Source: Alistipes sp.
GTDB lineage: Bacteria; Bacteroidota; Bacteroidia; Bacteroidales; Rikenellaceae
Reading direction: 5' to 3'
NCBI GenBank assembly: GCA_017483225.1
Contig: JAFULF010000025.1
Span: forward strand, 110,469 to 174,468
DNA: 64,000 bases
The notes under the pieces were generated by a model. It was not told where the DNA came from and made no database searches. It worked only from the letters and a program-made list of their open reading frames with translations. Position 1 is the first letter of the stretch; each line of letters starts with the position of its first letter. Below, in pieces: positions 18,041 to 28,046 of this stretch. Position numbers and translations under genes: made by a program.

Positions 18041-18076
18041 AAAAAAAAGATGCCCGACCCGCAGGCGGGTCAGGCA
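18041..18076 (-). terminator. groES-groEL terminator
   Basis: On the minus strand the stem 18066-18076 with 18051-18061 (one internal mismatch, CAGG loop) is followed by eight Ts, about 30 bases after the groEL stop. Confidence 0.85.
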
Positions 18077-18103
18077 TACTCTCTATTGCTTTTGTGGTTG
18101 GGA

Positions 18104-19771
<1,668 letters not shown>

Positions 19772-20044
19772 TTACTCGATTACTGCCAGAATCTCCGACT
19801 GTTTGAGGATAAGGTACGAGGTGCCCTCGAAGGAGATTTCGGTGCCGGCATACTTGCCATAGAGCACCTGGTCGCCGGCCTTGACCTCCATCTTCACCTC
19901 TGCGGTGCCCGGGCCTGCGGCGATAACCTTGCCTGCGAGTGGCTTCTCTTTCGCTGTGTCCGGAATGATAAGACCTCCGGCGGTCTTCTCCTCTGCCGGA
20001 TTAGGCAGCACGAGAACTCTGTCTGATAATGGTTTTACATTCAT
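19772..20044 (-). CDS. groS: Co-chaperonin GroES
   Basis: The 90-residue lid of the GroEL chamber, with [14 protein letters not shown] at the N-terminus, the mobile-loop region [17 protein letters not shown] and [13 protein letters not shown]. It is the first gene of groES-groEL. The upstream region lacks the CIRCE operator (TTAGCACTC-N9-GAGTGCTAA) and the usual TAnnTTTG element but has a perfect 16-base palindrome. Confidence 0.97.
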   Translation of the reverse strand: MNVKPLSDRVLVLPNPAEEKTAGGLIIPDTAKEKPLAGKVIAAGPGTAEVKMEVKAGDQVLYGKYAGTEISFEGTSYLILKQSEILAVIE

Positions 20045-20115
20045 ACTTTTATGGTTTTATTAAACTTTTTCTGTTTGCTACTCTCTCAATCAATAGGTGT
20101 GCCAATCGGCGTGCT

Positions 20116-20131
20116 CTGACAAATTTGTCAG
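20116..20131. promoter_or_regulatory. Palindrome CTGACAAATTTGTCAG upstream of groES
   Basis: A perfect 16-base palindrome lies 72 bases upstream of groES and 60-75 bases from the divergent heparinase-like gene. A related half-site (TGACAATTTGG) lies at 20140-20150. The arrangement suggests a repressor or activator site for the heat-shock operon; the regulator is unknown. Confidence 0.5.
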
Positions 20132-20190
20132 TCGAGTTTGACAATTTGGCGTAAAATTACTAAATTCGCTGACATAAAAGCGTGGCAAGG

Positions 20191-22020
20191 ATGAAAAATA
20201 TTGCAAAAATCGTAATATTCCTCTCGATTCTTTTCGTGGGAGGCAGGCTTTGTGCGCACAATATTACCGCCGAGATGATGTCGGATATGAAGCCTCATCC
20301 TCGCCTGCTCCTGCGTGAGGGGGATGTGGAGAGGGTGTGCAGTATGGCATCGCAAGTGCCACAGGTGGAGGCTCTCTACGACTATGTGATGAAGAGGGCT
20401 GACCTCGCCCTCGAAGGTGAGGTGTGCGGGCGGGAGAAGAGGGGAAGGAGGCTGCTTGCAGTCTCTCGTCTAGTGCTGGAACGGGTGCTCTCCTGCTCGT
20501 GTGCCTATCTGCTGACGGGAGATGGGCAGTACGCCGAGAGGGCCGAGGCGGAGATGGTCGCTGCGGCACGCTTCGAGGATTGGAACCCGTCGCACTTTCT
20601 GGATGTGGGAGAGATGGTTGCGGCGCTGGCGATAGGTTACGATTGGCTCTATGATGTGCTGTCGGAGCAGAGCCGCAGCGAGATAGAGAGTGCCATCATA
20701 GAGAAGGGGCTGCTTGGTGCGGAGGACGAGAGGCAGATGTGGTTCTATCGCCGTGAAAATAATTGGAATCAGGTCTGTAACGGGGGCCTTGTGATGGGGG
20801 CTCTGGCTATCGCCGACCGCAATCCGGAGCTCGCTGCAAAAATAGTCAAAAAGTCGCTTTCGTCAATCTCTTACGGATTGAGACCCTATGCGCCCGACGG
20901 AGTCTATCCCGAGGGGTATGCCTATTGGAATTATGGCACGTGGTATCAGGTGATGATGATTGAGTCCTTGCGCTCGGCGTTGGGCGACAGCTTCGGGCTT
21001 GAAAAGAGTGACGGATTCCTGCAATCTGCATATTTTATGAACTTTATGGTCGCTCCGTCGGGACGCTCGTTCAACTTCTCGGATAGCGGAGCAGGCTCCT
21101 CCGTGCAGAGCAATCTGCTGCTTGCGTGGTTCGCCTCGGAGCTGAACGATATGGCTCTTGTATATCGTGATATGGAGGTGTTAAAGAGGGGTAAATTCAG
21201 GGTTTCGGATAGGAGATTCTCGCCGTTGGCTCTGTTCTATTTGGGGCGGTGCGACTTCGGCCGAGTTACTCCGATAGACGATAACTTCTGGTATGGTTAC
21301 GGGGAGCAGCCGCTCTTTATCTATCGTGGCGGATGGGGCCGAGAGGATGATGCCTATCTCGCCGCAAAGGGAGGCTCGCCATCGTCGAACCACGCCCATA
21401 TGGATGGCGGCTCGTTTGTGTATGAGTGGGGCGGTGTGCGCTGGTCAAGCGACCTCGGCTCGCAAGATTACCACTCGCTCGAATCTCGTGGGGTGAAACT
21501 CTGGGCCAAGGGGCAACATTCACCTCGCTGGGATGTCTTCCGACTGAATAACTTCTCGCACTCGACGCTCACGGTTGATGGCGAAAAGCATCTCTATGAG
21601 GGGCGGGCGGAGATGGTGGAGGTCTATGATTCGCCGAAGTGCTACGGGGCCACATTCGATTTGACCTCGCTGTTGAGTGGCGTTGAGAGTGCCAAACGCA
21701 AGATAACCATTGATGAGAGTGGGCAGGTTGCCATTGACGATGAGGTTGTGGCAGGCCGCTCAGCAGAGTTGCGCTGGACGATGTGTACGCCCGCCGAGGC
21801 CGTGATTCACTCTGACCGCACTATACTCCTCGAATCCAAGGGGCGCAGATTGCGTGTGGAGGTGCTCTCGCCAAGCAGAGTGAAGCCTTTCATCCTCTCG
21901 AATGACCCGCCGCACGACTACGATGCCCCAAACAAGGGTAGCCGTCGGGTGGGATTTGTCGTCCGTCTGAAACCGCATCGCCACCACTCCTTGCAGGTGC
22001 GCCTTGTGCCCGAATCGTAG
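20191..22020 (+). CDS. Heparinase II/III-like polysaccharide lyase family protein
   Basis: Exported ~609-residue protein with an (alpha/alpha)-toroid N-terminal domain and a C-terminal beta-sandwich, as in heparinase II/III and alginate lyases that cleave uronic-acid polysaccharides by elimination. Signal peptide: MKNIAKIVIFLSILFVGGRLCA. Seen: DWLYDVLSEQSRSEIESAII, NNWNQVCNGGLVMGALAIAD, PDGVYPEGYAYWNYG and the SSNHAHMDGGSFVYEW segment typical of the family's second domain. The start is the ATG at 20191 or an in-frame GTG at 20182. It stands alone, divergent from groES, with no SusC/D pair, so the substrate is open. Confidence 0.8.
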   Translation: MKNIAKIVIFLSILFVGGRLCAHNITAEMMSDMKPHPRLLLREGDVERVCSMASQVPQVEALYDYVMKRADLALEGEVCGREKRGRRLLAVSRLVLERVLSCSCAYLLTGDGQYAERAEAEMVAAARFEDWNPSHFLDVGEMVAALAIGYDWLYDVLSEQSRSEIESAIIEKGLLGAEDERQMWFYRRENNWNQVCNGGLVMGALAIADRNPELAAKIVKKSLSSISYGLRPYAPDGVYPEGYAYWNYGTWYQVMMIESLRSALGDSFGLEKSDGFLQSAYFMNFMVAPSGRSFNFSDSGAGSSVQSNLLLAWFASELNDMALVYRDMEVLKRGKFRVSDRRFSPLALFYLGRCDFGRVTPIDDNFWYGYGEQPLFIYRGGWGREDDAYLAAKGGSPSSNHAHMDGGSFVYEWGGVRWSSDLGSQDYHSLESRGVKLWAKGQHSPRWDVFRLNNFSHSTLTVDGEKHLYEGRAEMVEVYDSPKCYGATFDLTSLLSGVESAKRKITIDESGQVAIDDEVVAGRSAELRWTMCTPAEAVIHSDRTILLESKGRRLRVEVLSPSRVKPFILSNDPPHDYDAPNKGSRRVGFVVRLKPHRHHSLQVRLVPES

Positions 22021-22090
22021 CGGGATTTTGTGCGAAAAAGGCCTTAATCTCTTTTGTTTCTGCCAAAATTGCAATTTGGTGTCTATAATA

Positions 22091-22121
22091 TTGATTTTGT
22101 GAATATTTTTACCTATATTTG
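22091..22121 (+). promoter_or_regulatory. Promoter of the capsule operon
   Basis: TTG at 22091-22093 and TATATTTG at 22114-22121 with a 20-base spacer fit the Bacteroidota promoter pattern. I see no flanking inverted repeats of the kind that make Bacteroides capsule promoters invertible. Confidence 0.6.
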
Positions 22122-22129
22122 CATCACTT

Positions 22130-22169
22130 GTCTCGCTCGTGCGCTCGTATGCGTACGACGGGGCGAGAC
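22130..22169 (+). promoter_or_regulatory. Leader hairpin upstream of upxY
   Basis: GTCTCGC (22130-22136) pairs with GCGAGAC (22163-22169), with TCGT/ACGA pairs inside. It lies in the ~155-base untranslated leader between promoter and upxY. In Bacteroides, UpxY-type proteins act on capsule operon leaders, so this is a candidate recognition or pause site. Confidence 0.5.
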
Positions 22170-22284
22170 CCGAGAAAGGGGAGGGGTGTTGTCTGGAAAG
22201 CCTGTAAGTGATTGATACTGACTGCGTTTTGTTGGTGTCAATGTCCCCCGATTATGCGCCACGCCGAATCTTCGGAGGTTGTAG

Positions 22285-22881
22285 ATGCCGGCAAGAAGAG
22301 CGAGAGAGGCCGTGGCGGGCAGCAATAACGAAGAGGTAGGGATGAGCGAGAGTGTCGAGCAGTGGTATGCGATGCGGGTGACCTATCAACGAGAGTTGAT
22401 GGCGAGGCAGTTTCTGTCGGAGCAGGGCATTGAGTCCTTCGTCCCCGTGCGCCTTGAACGTCGCCTTGTGGGCGGGCGTTTCCGTCTGCGACCACGAGCC
22501 TTGCTACACAACTATATCTTCATCCGCTCCACACGCGAGCAGATAGACCAAATCAAGCAGTTTCAACTTCCATACCTGCGCTATGTGATGCATACGCTCA
22601 ATGGCGAGCGACAGGTGATGGTGGTGCCGGAGCAGCAGATGCGCTCCTTCGTAATCGTGGCGGGGAGTGACGATGAGCGGGTTATGTGGCTGCCGTCGGA
22701 GGGGCTCAACCTTGCAAAGGGCGAGCGGGTGCGTGTGCTGGCGGGGCCCTTCGAGGGTGCCGAGGGGGTGCTGACGAAGGTGGAGGGTGTGCGAGACCGC
22801 CGTGTGGTGGTGAGAATTGAGGGTGTGGCCGCCGTGGCTGCGCCGACACTGCCGGCAGAGCTGGTAGAGAGAATCGAGTAA
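22285..22881 (+). CDS. UpxY-type NusG-like transcription antiterminator
   Basis: A 198-residue NusG paralogue that in Bacteroides keeps RNA polymerase elongating through its own capsule operon. Seen: QWYAMRVTYQRELMARQFL (NusG N-terminal domain, residues ~26-44), SFVPVRLERRL, LLHNYIFIR and a C-terminal KOW motif, LAKGERVRVLAGPFEGAEG. The ATG at 22285 follows a good GGAGG; a second in-frame ATG at 22342 would remove a poorly conserved N-terminal tail. It is the first gene of the polysaccharide locus, the classical position. No UpxZ-type inhibitor gene follows, unlike many Bacteroides loci. Confidence 0.88.
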   Translation: MPARRAREAVAGSNNEEVGMSESVEQWYAMRVTYQRELMARQFLSEQGIESFVPVRLERRLVGGRFRLRPRALLHNYIFIRSTREQIDQIKQFQLPYLRYVMHTLNGERQVMVVPEQQMRSFVIVAGSDDERVMWLPSEGLNLAKGERVRVLAGPFEGAEGVLTKVEGVRDRRVVVRIEGVAAVAAPTLPAELVERIE

Positions 22882-22902
22882 GAAACAATCAAAAAACAGA
22901 AT

Positions 22903-24216
22903 ATGAAGATTGCTATTGTGGGAACGGGATATGTGGGCCTTGTTTCGGGTGCCTGCTTCTCGGAGATGGGTATAGATGTGACCTGCGTGGATATCGACAG
23001 CGCAAAGATTGAGCAGCTGCGCCGTGGCGAGATACCTATCTATGAGCCGGGCTTGGAGGAGTTGGTCAAGCGTAATGTCGAGGCGGGTCGCCTCCACTTT
23101 ACCACCGACCTGTGCGACTGCCTGCACGATGTGGAGGTGGTGTTCTCGGCCGTCGGCACACCTCCCGACGAGGATGGCTCGGCAGACTTGAAGTATGTGC
23201 TTGCCGTGGCAAAGACCTTCGGAGAGAATATCCGAAAATATACCATCCTCGTAACAAAATCGACCGTGCCGGTGGGTACGGCGCAGAGGGTCAAGGCGGC
23301 GGTGGCTGCCGAGTTGGAGCGCCGAGGTGCGAGCGTGGAGTTCGATGTGGCCTCCAACCCCGAGTTTCTCAAAGAGGGTGCCGCCATCAGCGACTTTATG
23401 ACTCCCGACCGTGTGGTTGTAGGTACCGACAGCGAGCGTGCAAAGAGGATTATGGCACGCCTCTATAAGCCTTTTATGCTCAGTGGCGAGCGTATGATTT
23501 TTACAGATATTCCGTCGGCGGAGATGATAAAATATGCCGCCAACTCGATGCTGGCGACACGTATCTCGTTTATGAACGATATCGCCAACCTCTGCGAGCG
23601 GGTGGGTGCTGATGTCGATATGGTGCGCAAGGGCATAGGCTCGGATACCCGCATAGGGAGAAAGTTCCTCTACCCGGGCTGCGGATATGGAGGCTCCTGC
23701 TTCCCGAAGGATGTCAAGGCACTGATAAAGACCGCCGAGCAAAATGGCTACGATATGCAGGTGCTGCGGGCTGTTGAAGCGGTGAATGAGCGACAGAAGT
23801 CGGTGCTCTTCGATAAGCTGTCGGCGCACTTTGGCGGCGACCTGCGAGGCCGGAGGGTTGCGCTGTGGGGCCTGTCGTTCAAACCTGAGACCGACGATAT
23901 GCGTGAGGCTCCGTCGCTGGTGCTTATCGAGCGACTTGTGGCTGCGGGGTGCCACGTGAACGTCTATGACCCGATAGCTATGGGCGAGTGTCGCCGCCGT
24001 GTGGGGGATAGTGTCACCTACTGCGACGATATGTACGTGGCGGCGACGGATGTCGATGCGCTGCTGCTGGTCACGGAGTGGAAGGCGTTCCGCATCCCGT
24101 CGTGGACGACGCTACTGCGCCTGATGCGCTCCCACGTCATCCTCGACGGCCGCAACATCTACGACCGCCACGAGCTCACCACCCACGGCTTCACCTACTA
24201 CGCCATCGGAAAGTAA
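22903..24216 (+). CDS. ugd: UDP-glucose 6-dehydrogenase
   Basis: NAD-dependent oxidation of UDP-glucose to UDP-glucuronate, a capsule precursor. The 437-residue product has GTGYVGLVSG (7-16), the SNPEFLKEG segment, GSDTRIG and the catalytic GCGYGGSCFPKDV with Cys266. It lies 21 bases after upxY. Composition is GC-rich, so it belongs to the stable left flank rather than the AT-rich variable core. Its presence predicts a uronic acid in the polymer. Confidence 0.95.
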   Translation: MKIAIVGTGYVGLVSGACFSEMGIDVTCVDIDSAKIEQLRRGEIPIYEPGLEELVKRNVEAGRLHFTTDLCDCLHDVEVVFSAVGTPPDEDGSADLKYVLAVAKTFGENIRKYTILVTKSTVPVGTAQRVKAAVAAELERRGASVEFDVASNPEFLKEGAAISDFMTPDRVVVGTDSERAKRIMARLYKPFMLSGERMIFTDIPSAEMIKYAANSMLATRISFMNDIANLCERVGADVDMVRKGIGSDTRIGRKFLYPGCGYGGSCFPKDVKALIKTAEQNGYDMQVLRAVEAVNERQKSVLFDKLSAHFGGDLRGRRVALWGLSFKPETDDMREAPSLVLIERLVAAGCHVNVYDPIAMGECRRRVGDSVTYCDDMYVAATDVDALLLVTEWKAFRIPSWTTLLRLMRSHVILDGRNIYDRHELTTHGFTYYAIGK

Positions 24217-24228
24217 AACGGGAACAGA

Positions 24229-25749
24229 ATGGCCGTAAATCAAATCAAAGCAGGGGTAATATTGAACTATGTCGTCATAGGGCTTAACGGCCTTGTCGGC
24301 TTGCTCTATACGCCTTATATGCTTCGTATGATGGGGCAGAGTGAGTACGGATTGTACTCGCTTGTGGCATCTGTTATCGCCTATATGACGATAATGGATT
24401 TCGGTTTCGGAAATGCTATTGTGCGTTATACTGCCAAATTTAGGGCAGAGGGCAAGAGTGAGGAGCAATACTCGATGTTCGGAATGTTCGCAATCCTCTA
24501 CTCGGTGATAGGTTTGTTGGCGTTGATAGGTGGTGCGGTGTTGTACTTCAACGTGGAGAATCTGTTTGGAGATACAATGACGGTCGTAGAGGTGTCACGA
24601 GCCAAAACAATGATGGCGATAATGACATTTAACCTGGCCATCTCCTTCCCGATGGGCATATATGGCTCAATAATCACGGCGTATGAAGATTTTGTATTCC
24701 AAAAATCGCTCAATATCGTTAGAATCGTACTGAATACGGTTGTGATGATATGCTTGTTGCATTTTGGCTATAAGGCGGTCGCCATGGTAGTTGTGCAGAC
24801 AGTGTTTAATCTGCTTACTTTTGTGGCGAACTATATCTACTGTAAGCGTAAACTATCCATACGATTCACATTTAGCAAGTTTCGTTGGGGCTTCCTGAAA
24901 GAGGTCGCCATCTACTCTTTCTGGATATTCCTCAATGCGATAATGGACCGCATATATTGGAGTACAGGACAGTTTGTGCTGGGTGTCGTTTCCGGAACAG
25001 CGGCGGTTGCAGTCTTTGCCTTGGCGATATCTCTCGAAAATATTTATATGTCGTTCTCGACAGCGGTTGTTGGAGTATTCCTTCCAAGGGTGTCGGGTAT
25101 GGTTGCAAAGAAGGCAACGGATAAAGAGGTGTCTGATTTGTTTGTGAAGACGGGACGAATACAATATGCAATACTGGCCTTTATTTTGTCTGCGTTTATA
25201 GTGTTTGGACGACAATTTGTAGCTTTGTGGGCGGGCGATGGATACTCAGAGGTTTATACCATTACACTGCTGTTCTTTGTTTCGTTGCTTGTTCCGCTGA
25301 TTCAGAATATGGGGATAACAATATTGCAGGCCCGAAATCAAATGAGGTTCCGCTCTGTGCTGTATATAGTTATTGCCTCTGTGAGTTTCGTGGGGCAAAT
25401 TCTCCTCGGAAAATGGTTTGGAGCCATTGGTTGTGCTGTGTCGGTGTCTATGGCTCTGATTCTGGGGCAGGGTGTCATAATGAATATCTACTATAAGCAT
25501 AAACAACGTATCGATATTGTGCGATTCTGGGTAGAGATTGTCAAAATGTCGCCTGTGCCTGTCATAATGACCATTGTAGGGGTGTGGGTAACATCTCGAC
25601 ACGAGATATCGGGAGTGATTGATTTCGTTGTCGGAATAGTTGTGTTCACATCTGCCTATTTACCTATGTTTTGGCACTTCGGGCTGTCGTCCGAGGAGCG
25701 CAATATGGTTGCCCGAATGTTCAGGAGAAGAGGAAGTCTGGCTCTGTAA
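24229..25749 (+). CDS. wzx: Polysaccharide repeat-unit flippase (Wzx-like)
   Basis: Polytopic membrane protein (506 residues, about 12-14 predicted helices) of the polysaccharide transporter branch of the MATE/MOP superfamily. It would flip undecaprenyl-linked repeat units to the periplasm. The start MAVNQIKAGVILNYVVIGLNG and LLYTPYMLRMMGQSEYGLYSL are typical of the family. From here the operon becomes AT-richer. It pairs with the Wzy-type polymerase gene at 32.1 kb, so this is a Wzx/Wzy-dependent pathway. Confidence 0.9.
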   Translation: MAVNQIKAGVILNYVVIGLNGLVGLLYTPYMLRMMGQSEYGLYSLVASVIAYMTIMDFGFGNAIVRYTAKFRAEGKSEEQYSMFGMFAILYSVIGLLALIGGAVLYFNVENLFGDTMTVVEVSRAKTMMAIMTFNLAISFPMGIYGSIITAYEDFVFQKSLNIVRIVLNTVVMICLLHFGYKAVAMVVVQTVFNLLTFVANYIYCKRKLSIRFTFSKFRWGFLKEVAIYSFWIFLNAIMDRIYWSTGQFVLGVVSGTAAVAVFALAISLENIYMSFSTAVVGVFLPRVSGMVAKKATDKEVSDLFVKTGRIQYAILAFILSAFIVFGRQFVALWAGDGYSEVYTITLLFFVSLLVPLIQNMGITILQARNQMRFRSVLYIVIASVSFVGQILLGKWFGAIGCAVSVSMALILGQGVIMNIYYKHKQRIDIVRFWVEIVKMSPVPVIMTIVGVWVTSRHEISGVIDFVVGIVVFTSAYLPMFWHFGLSSEERNMVARMFRRRGSLAL

Positions 25750-25764
25750 TTTGCGGGTTTAAGT

Positions 25765-26910
25765 ATGATACACCTTTCTCAAAAGAGCGATTGTTGTGGT
25801 TGTCACGCCTGCGTGCAGGTGTGTCCGCAGAGGTGTATCTCTATGAGAGAGGATGATAGGGGCTTTTTATACCCGGAGGTGGATGCTCTCTCTTGTGTGG
25901 AGTGCGGTCTGTGCGAAACGGTCTGTCCGGTAATCAATGCCGGCGAATCAAGACGACCTTTGAGAGTGCTTGCCGCAAAGAATCCCGACGAATCGGTGCG
26001 ACTTGCGAGTTCGTCGGGAGGCCTCTTTACAATGCTTGCCGAGCGAGTTATTGCTGAGGGCGGAGTGGTCTTTGGAGCAAAGTTCGATGAGTCGTGGGGG
26101 GGGGTAGTACATACTGCCGCAGAGAGTATGGATGAGGTTGCAGCATTGCGAGGAAGTAAGTATGTGCAGAGCGTTATGGGAGATGCCTATCAAAGGGCAT
26201 ACGCCATCCTCCGACAGGGTCGTAAGGTGCTGTTCTCGGGTACTCCGTGTCAAATTGCAGGGCTAAAAAAATTCCTGCGCAGAGATTATGATAATCTGCT
26301 CACGCTGGATGTGGTATGCCACGGCGTGCCGAGTCCGCTTGTATGGCGGGAGTATCTCAAAGATAACTTCGGCGAGAATGTGCGAGTGGTGAATATGAGA
26401 GATAAGTCAAAAGGTTGGTCTGCATACCGTGTCAAAATAGAGGCTGATTGTAATAAATATTGTCGGCCGGCCTCAGAGAATGTTTATATAGAGGGTTTTC
26501 TTAAAGATTTATACCTTCGCCCTTCGTGTTATGTATGCCCATCAAAGGCAGGCCGTAGCGGTAGCGACATAACTCTTGGGGATTTTTGGGGCATAACGCA
26601 GTGCCATCCCGACTTTGCGGATGACAAAGGAGTGAGTTTGGCTCTTATTGGCAGTAAGAAGGGTGAGGGTGCTGTTGACGGAATAGATATATCGGCAGAA
26701 CATTCAACTTACGAGAATGCTGTAAGGTATAATCCGTGTATTGAATGTAGTGTATCGGAGCCTCCGCAAAGTGTGGCATTTTGGAATTTGTTTGAAAAGA
26801 TTGGGGCCCAGGCGATTGAAGAGATTTGTCGCAGTATGCGCCCAAGTGCACTCTCCCGCATCATACTGAGATTAAAAACCATATTGTGGCACATAATTCA
26901 TAGAAGATGA
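25765..26910 (+). CDS. Coenzyme F420 hydrogenase beta-subunit family Fe-S protein
   Basis: A 381-residue cytoplasmic protein with two N-terminal 4Fe-4S motifs (Cys10-13-16-20-Pro and Cys44-47-50-54-Pro), then an FrhB/FdhB-like domain (SSGGLFTMLAERVI, LFSGTPCQIAGL, DVVCHGVPSP, DITLGDFWG). Members are common in polysaccharide loci next to pyruvyl transferase genes, as here: the pyruvyl transferase start overlaps this stop by 4 bases. The biochemical role in capsule synthesis is not established. A run of nine Gs (26096-26104, residues ~111-114, SWGG) is in frame at present. Confidence 0.85.
   Translation: MIHLSQKSDCCGCHACVQVCPQRCISMREDDRGFLYPEVDALSCVECGLCETVCPVINAGESRRPLRVLAAKNPDESVRLASSSGGLFTMLAERVIAEGGVVFGAKFDESWGGVVHTAAESMDEVAALRGSKYVQSVMGDAYQRAYAILRQGRKVLFSGTPCQIAGLKKFLRRDYDNLLTLDVVCHGVPSPLVWREYLKDNFGENVRVVNMRDKSKGWSAYRVKIEADCNKYCRPASENVYIEGFLKDLYLRPSCYVCPSKAGRSGSDITLGDFWGITQCHPDFADDKGVSLALIGSKKGEGAVDGIDISAEHSTYENAVRYNPCIECSVSEPPQSVAFWNLFEKIGAQAIEEICRSMRPSALSRIILRLKTILWHIIHRR
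26096..26104 (+). repeat. Poly-G run (G9) inside the Fe-S protein gene
   Basis: Nine consecutive Gs in codons TGG GGG GGG. Slippage by one base would truncate the protein after about 113 residues. The gene reads through at nine. Confidence 0.9.
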
Positions 26911-28046
26911 AGATTGGAATTTTGACACACTGGACAGGGAAAGATAACTATGGGCAGGTGTTGCAATGTTACGCATTGCAACAATATCTAAAAAAAGAGG
27001 GGCATATGCCATTTCTTGTGAGATATATAGCTCAGATTCCAAAGGTGGGTTTGAAATATAGGCTTATGCATTTTTGGCGTTATCTAAATATATCGCATAT
27101 AATTGCCTATATCCGTTACAGATTCGGACTAATGCGAGATGCGAAATATTATAAGAAGCACAATCCGGAGCTGCGTAAGTTTGAGCAATTTCGTAATAGA
27201 TATATAATTCAGAGCCCGAAAATATACTTGTCGTTAGAAGAGTTAGAAGCAGAAGATTGGGATGCAGATGCGTTTGTAGTAGGGAGTGACCAAGTGTGGA
27301 ATTGTCCGGCCATACATCGCCCGATATATTTTTTGCAATTTGTACGTAATGCGAAACGTATTGCCTATGCTGCAAGTTTTGGTAAAAATGAATTGGATGA
27401 GGAGTATAAATCCGATTTGCCGGACTTGCTGCGTAAATTTTGTGCAGTTGGGGTACGTGAAGATAGGGGCCTTGAATTCTGTCAAGAGGCAGGAAGAAAC
27501 GATGCTGTTGTAGTGTGCGACCCTACGTTATTGCTCACGAAACAATTCTATGTAGATAATTTGTTGGATGGATGTTGCACGTCTGAAAGTAATCATCTTT
27601 TCTGCTATCTCATAAATTGGCAAACTCGGATACCTATGACGGATATAAAGCGGTTTGCATATGATAATAGCCTTGATATAAGGTATTTTAATGCTCATGC
27701 ATTGGAGCTGTCGGACTTCGTGGAACCATACGACGATTTGACGATAGAGTCATGGCTTCGCTCGCTTATCTCTTCTCGATACGTTTGCACTAATTCGTTC
27801 CATGGTGTCATATTTTCAATATTGATGCATCGTTCATTTATAGTTCTGCCTTTGCAGGGAATCTATTCTGGGATGAATAGCCGAATCAACGCATTGTTAG
27901 ATAGATTGGGATTGTCAGATAGAATATTTCGAGAGGATAGTAACTTCGAGAGAGTCTTGAATATGCCAATTGATTGGGGTGATGTCGAACTACGATTAAA
28001 TGAGTTCAGAGAATCTTCTGAGTCGTTTTTGAAAAAGGTAATATGA
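26907..28046 (+). CDS. Polysaccharide pyruvyl transferase family protein
   Basis: A 379-residue cytoplasmic enzyme expected to add a pyruvate ketal to a sugar of the repeat unit, using phosphoenolpyruvate. Seen: MKIGILTHWTGKDNYGQVLQ with YALQQYLKK following, DAFVVGSDQVWN near residue 130 and the C-terminal TNSFHGVIFSILMHR that marks the family's sugar-binding region. It is coupled by an ATGA overlap to the Fe-S protein gene before it and by another to the glycosyltransferase gene after it. Confidence 0.88.
   Translation: MKIGILTHWTGKDNYGQVLQCYALQQYLKKEGHMPFLVRYIAQIPKVGLKYRLMHFWRYLNISHIIAYIRYRFGLMRDAKYYKKHNPELRKFEQFRNRYIIQSPKIYLSLEELEAEDWDADAFVVGSDQVWNCPAIHRPIYFLQFVRNAKRIAYAASFGKNELDEEYKSDLPDLLRKFCAVGVREDRGLEFCQEAGRNDAVVVCDPTLLLTKQFYVDNLLDGCCTSESNHLFCYLINWQTRIPMTDIKRFAYDNSLDIRYFNAHALELSDFVEPYDDLTIESWLRSLISSRYVCTNSFHGVIFSILMHRSFIVLPLQGIYSGMNSRINALLDRLGLSDRIFREDSNFERVLNMPIDWGDVELRLNEFRESSESFLKKVI

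Noticed and set aside
22080-22125. Invertible capsule promoter as in Bacteroides fragilis
   Set aside because: I found no flanking inverted repeat pair around the promoter; nearby CCAAAATTGCAATTTGG is only a local imperfect palindrome.
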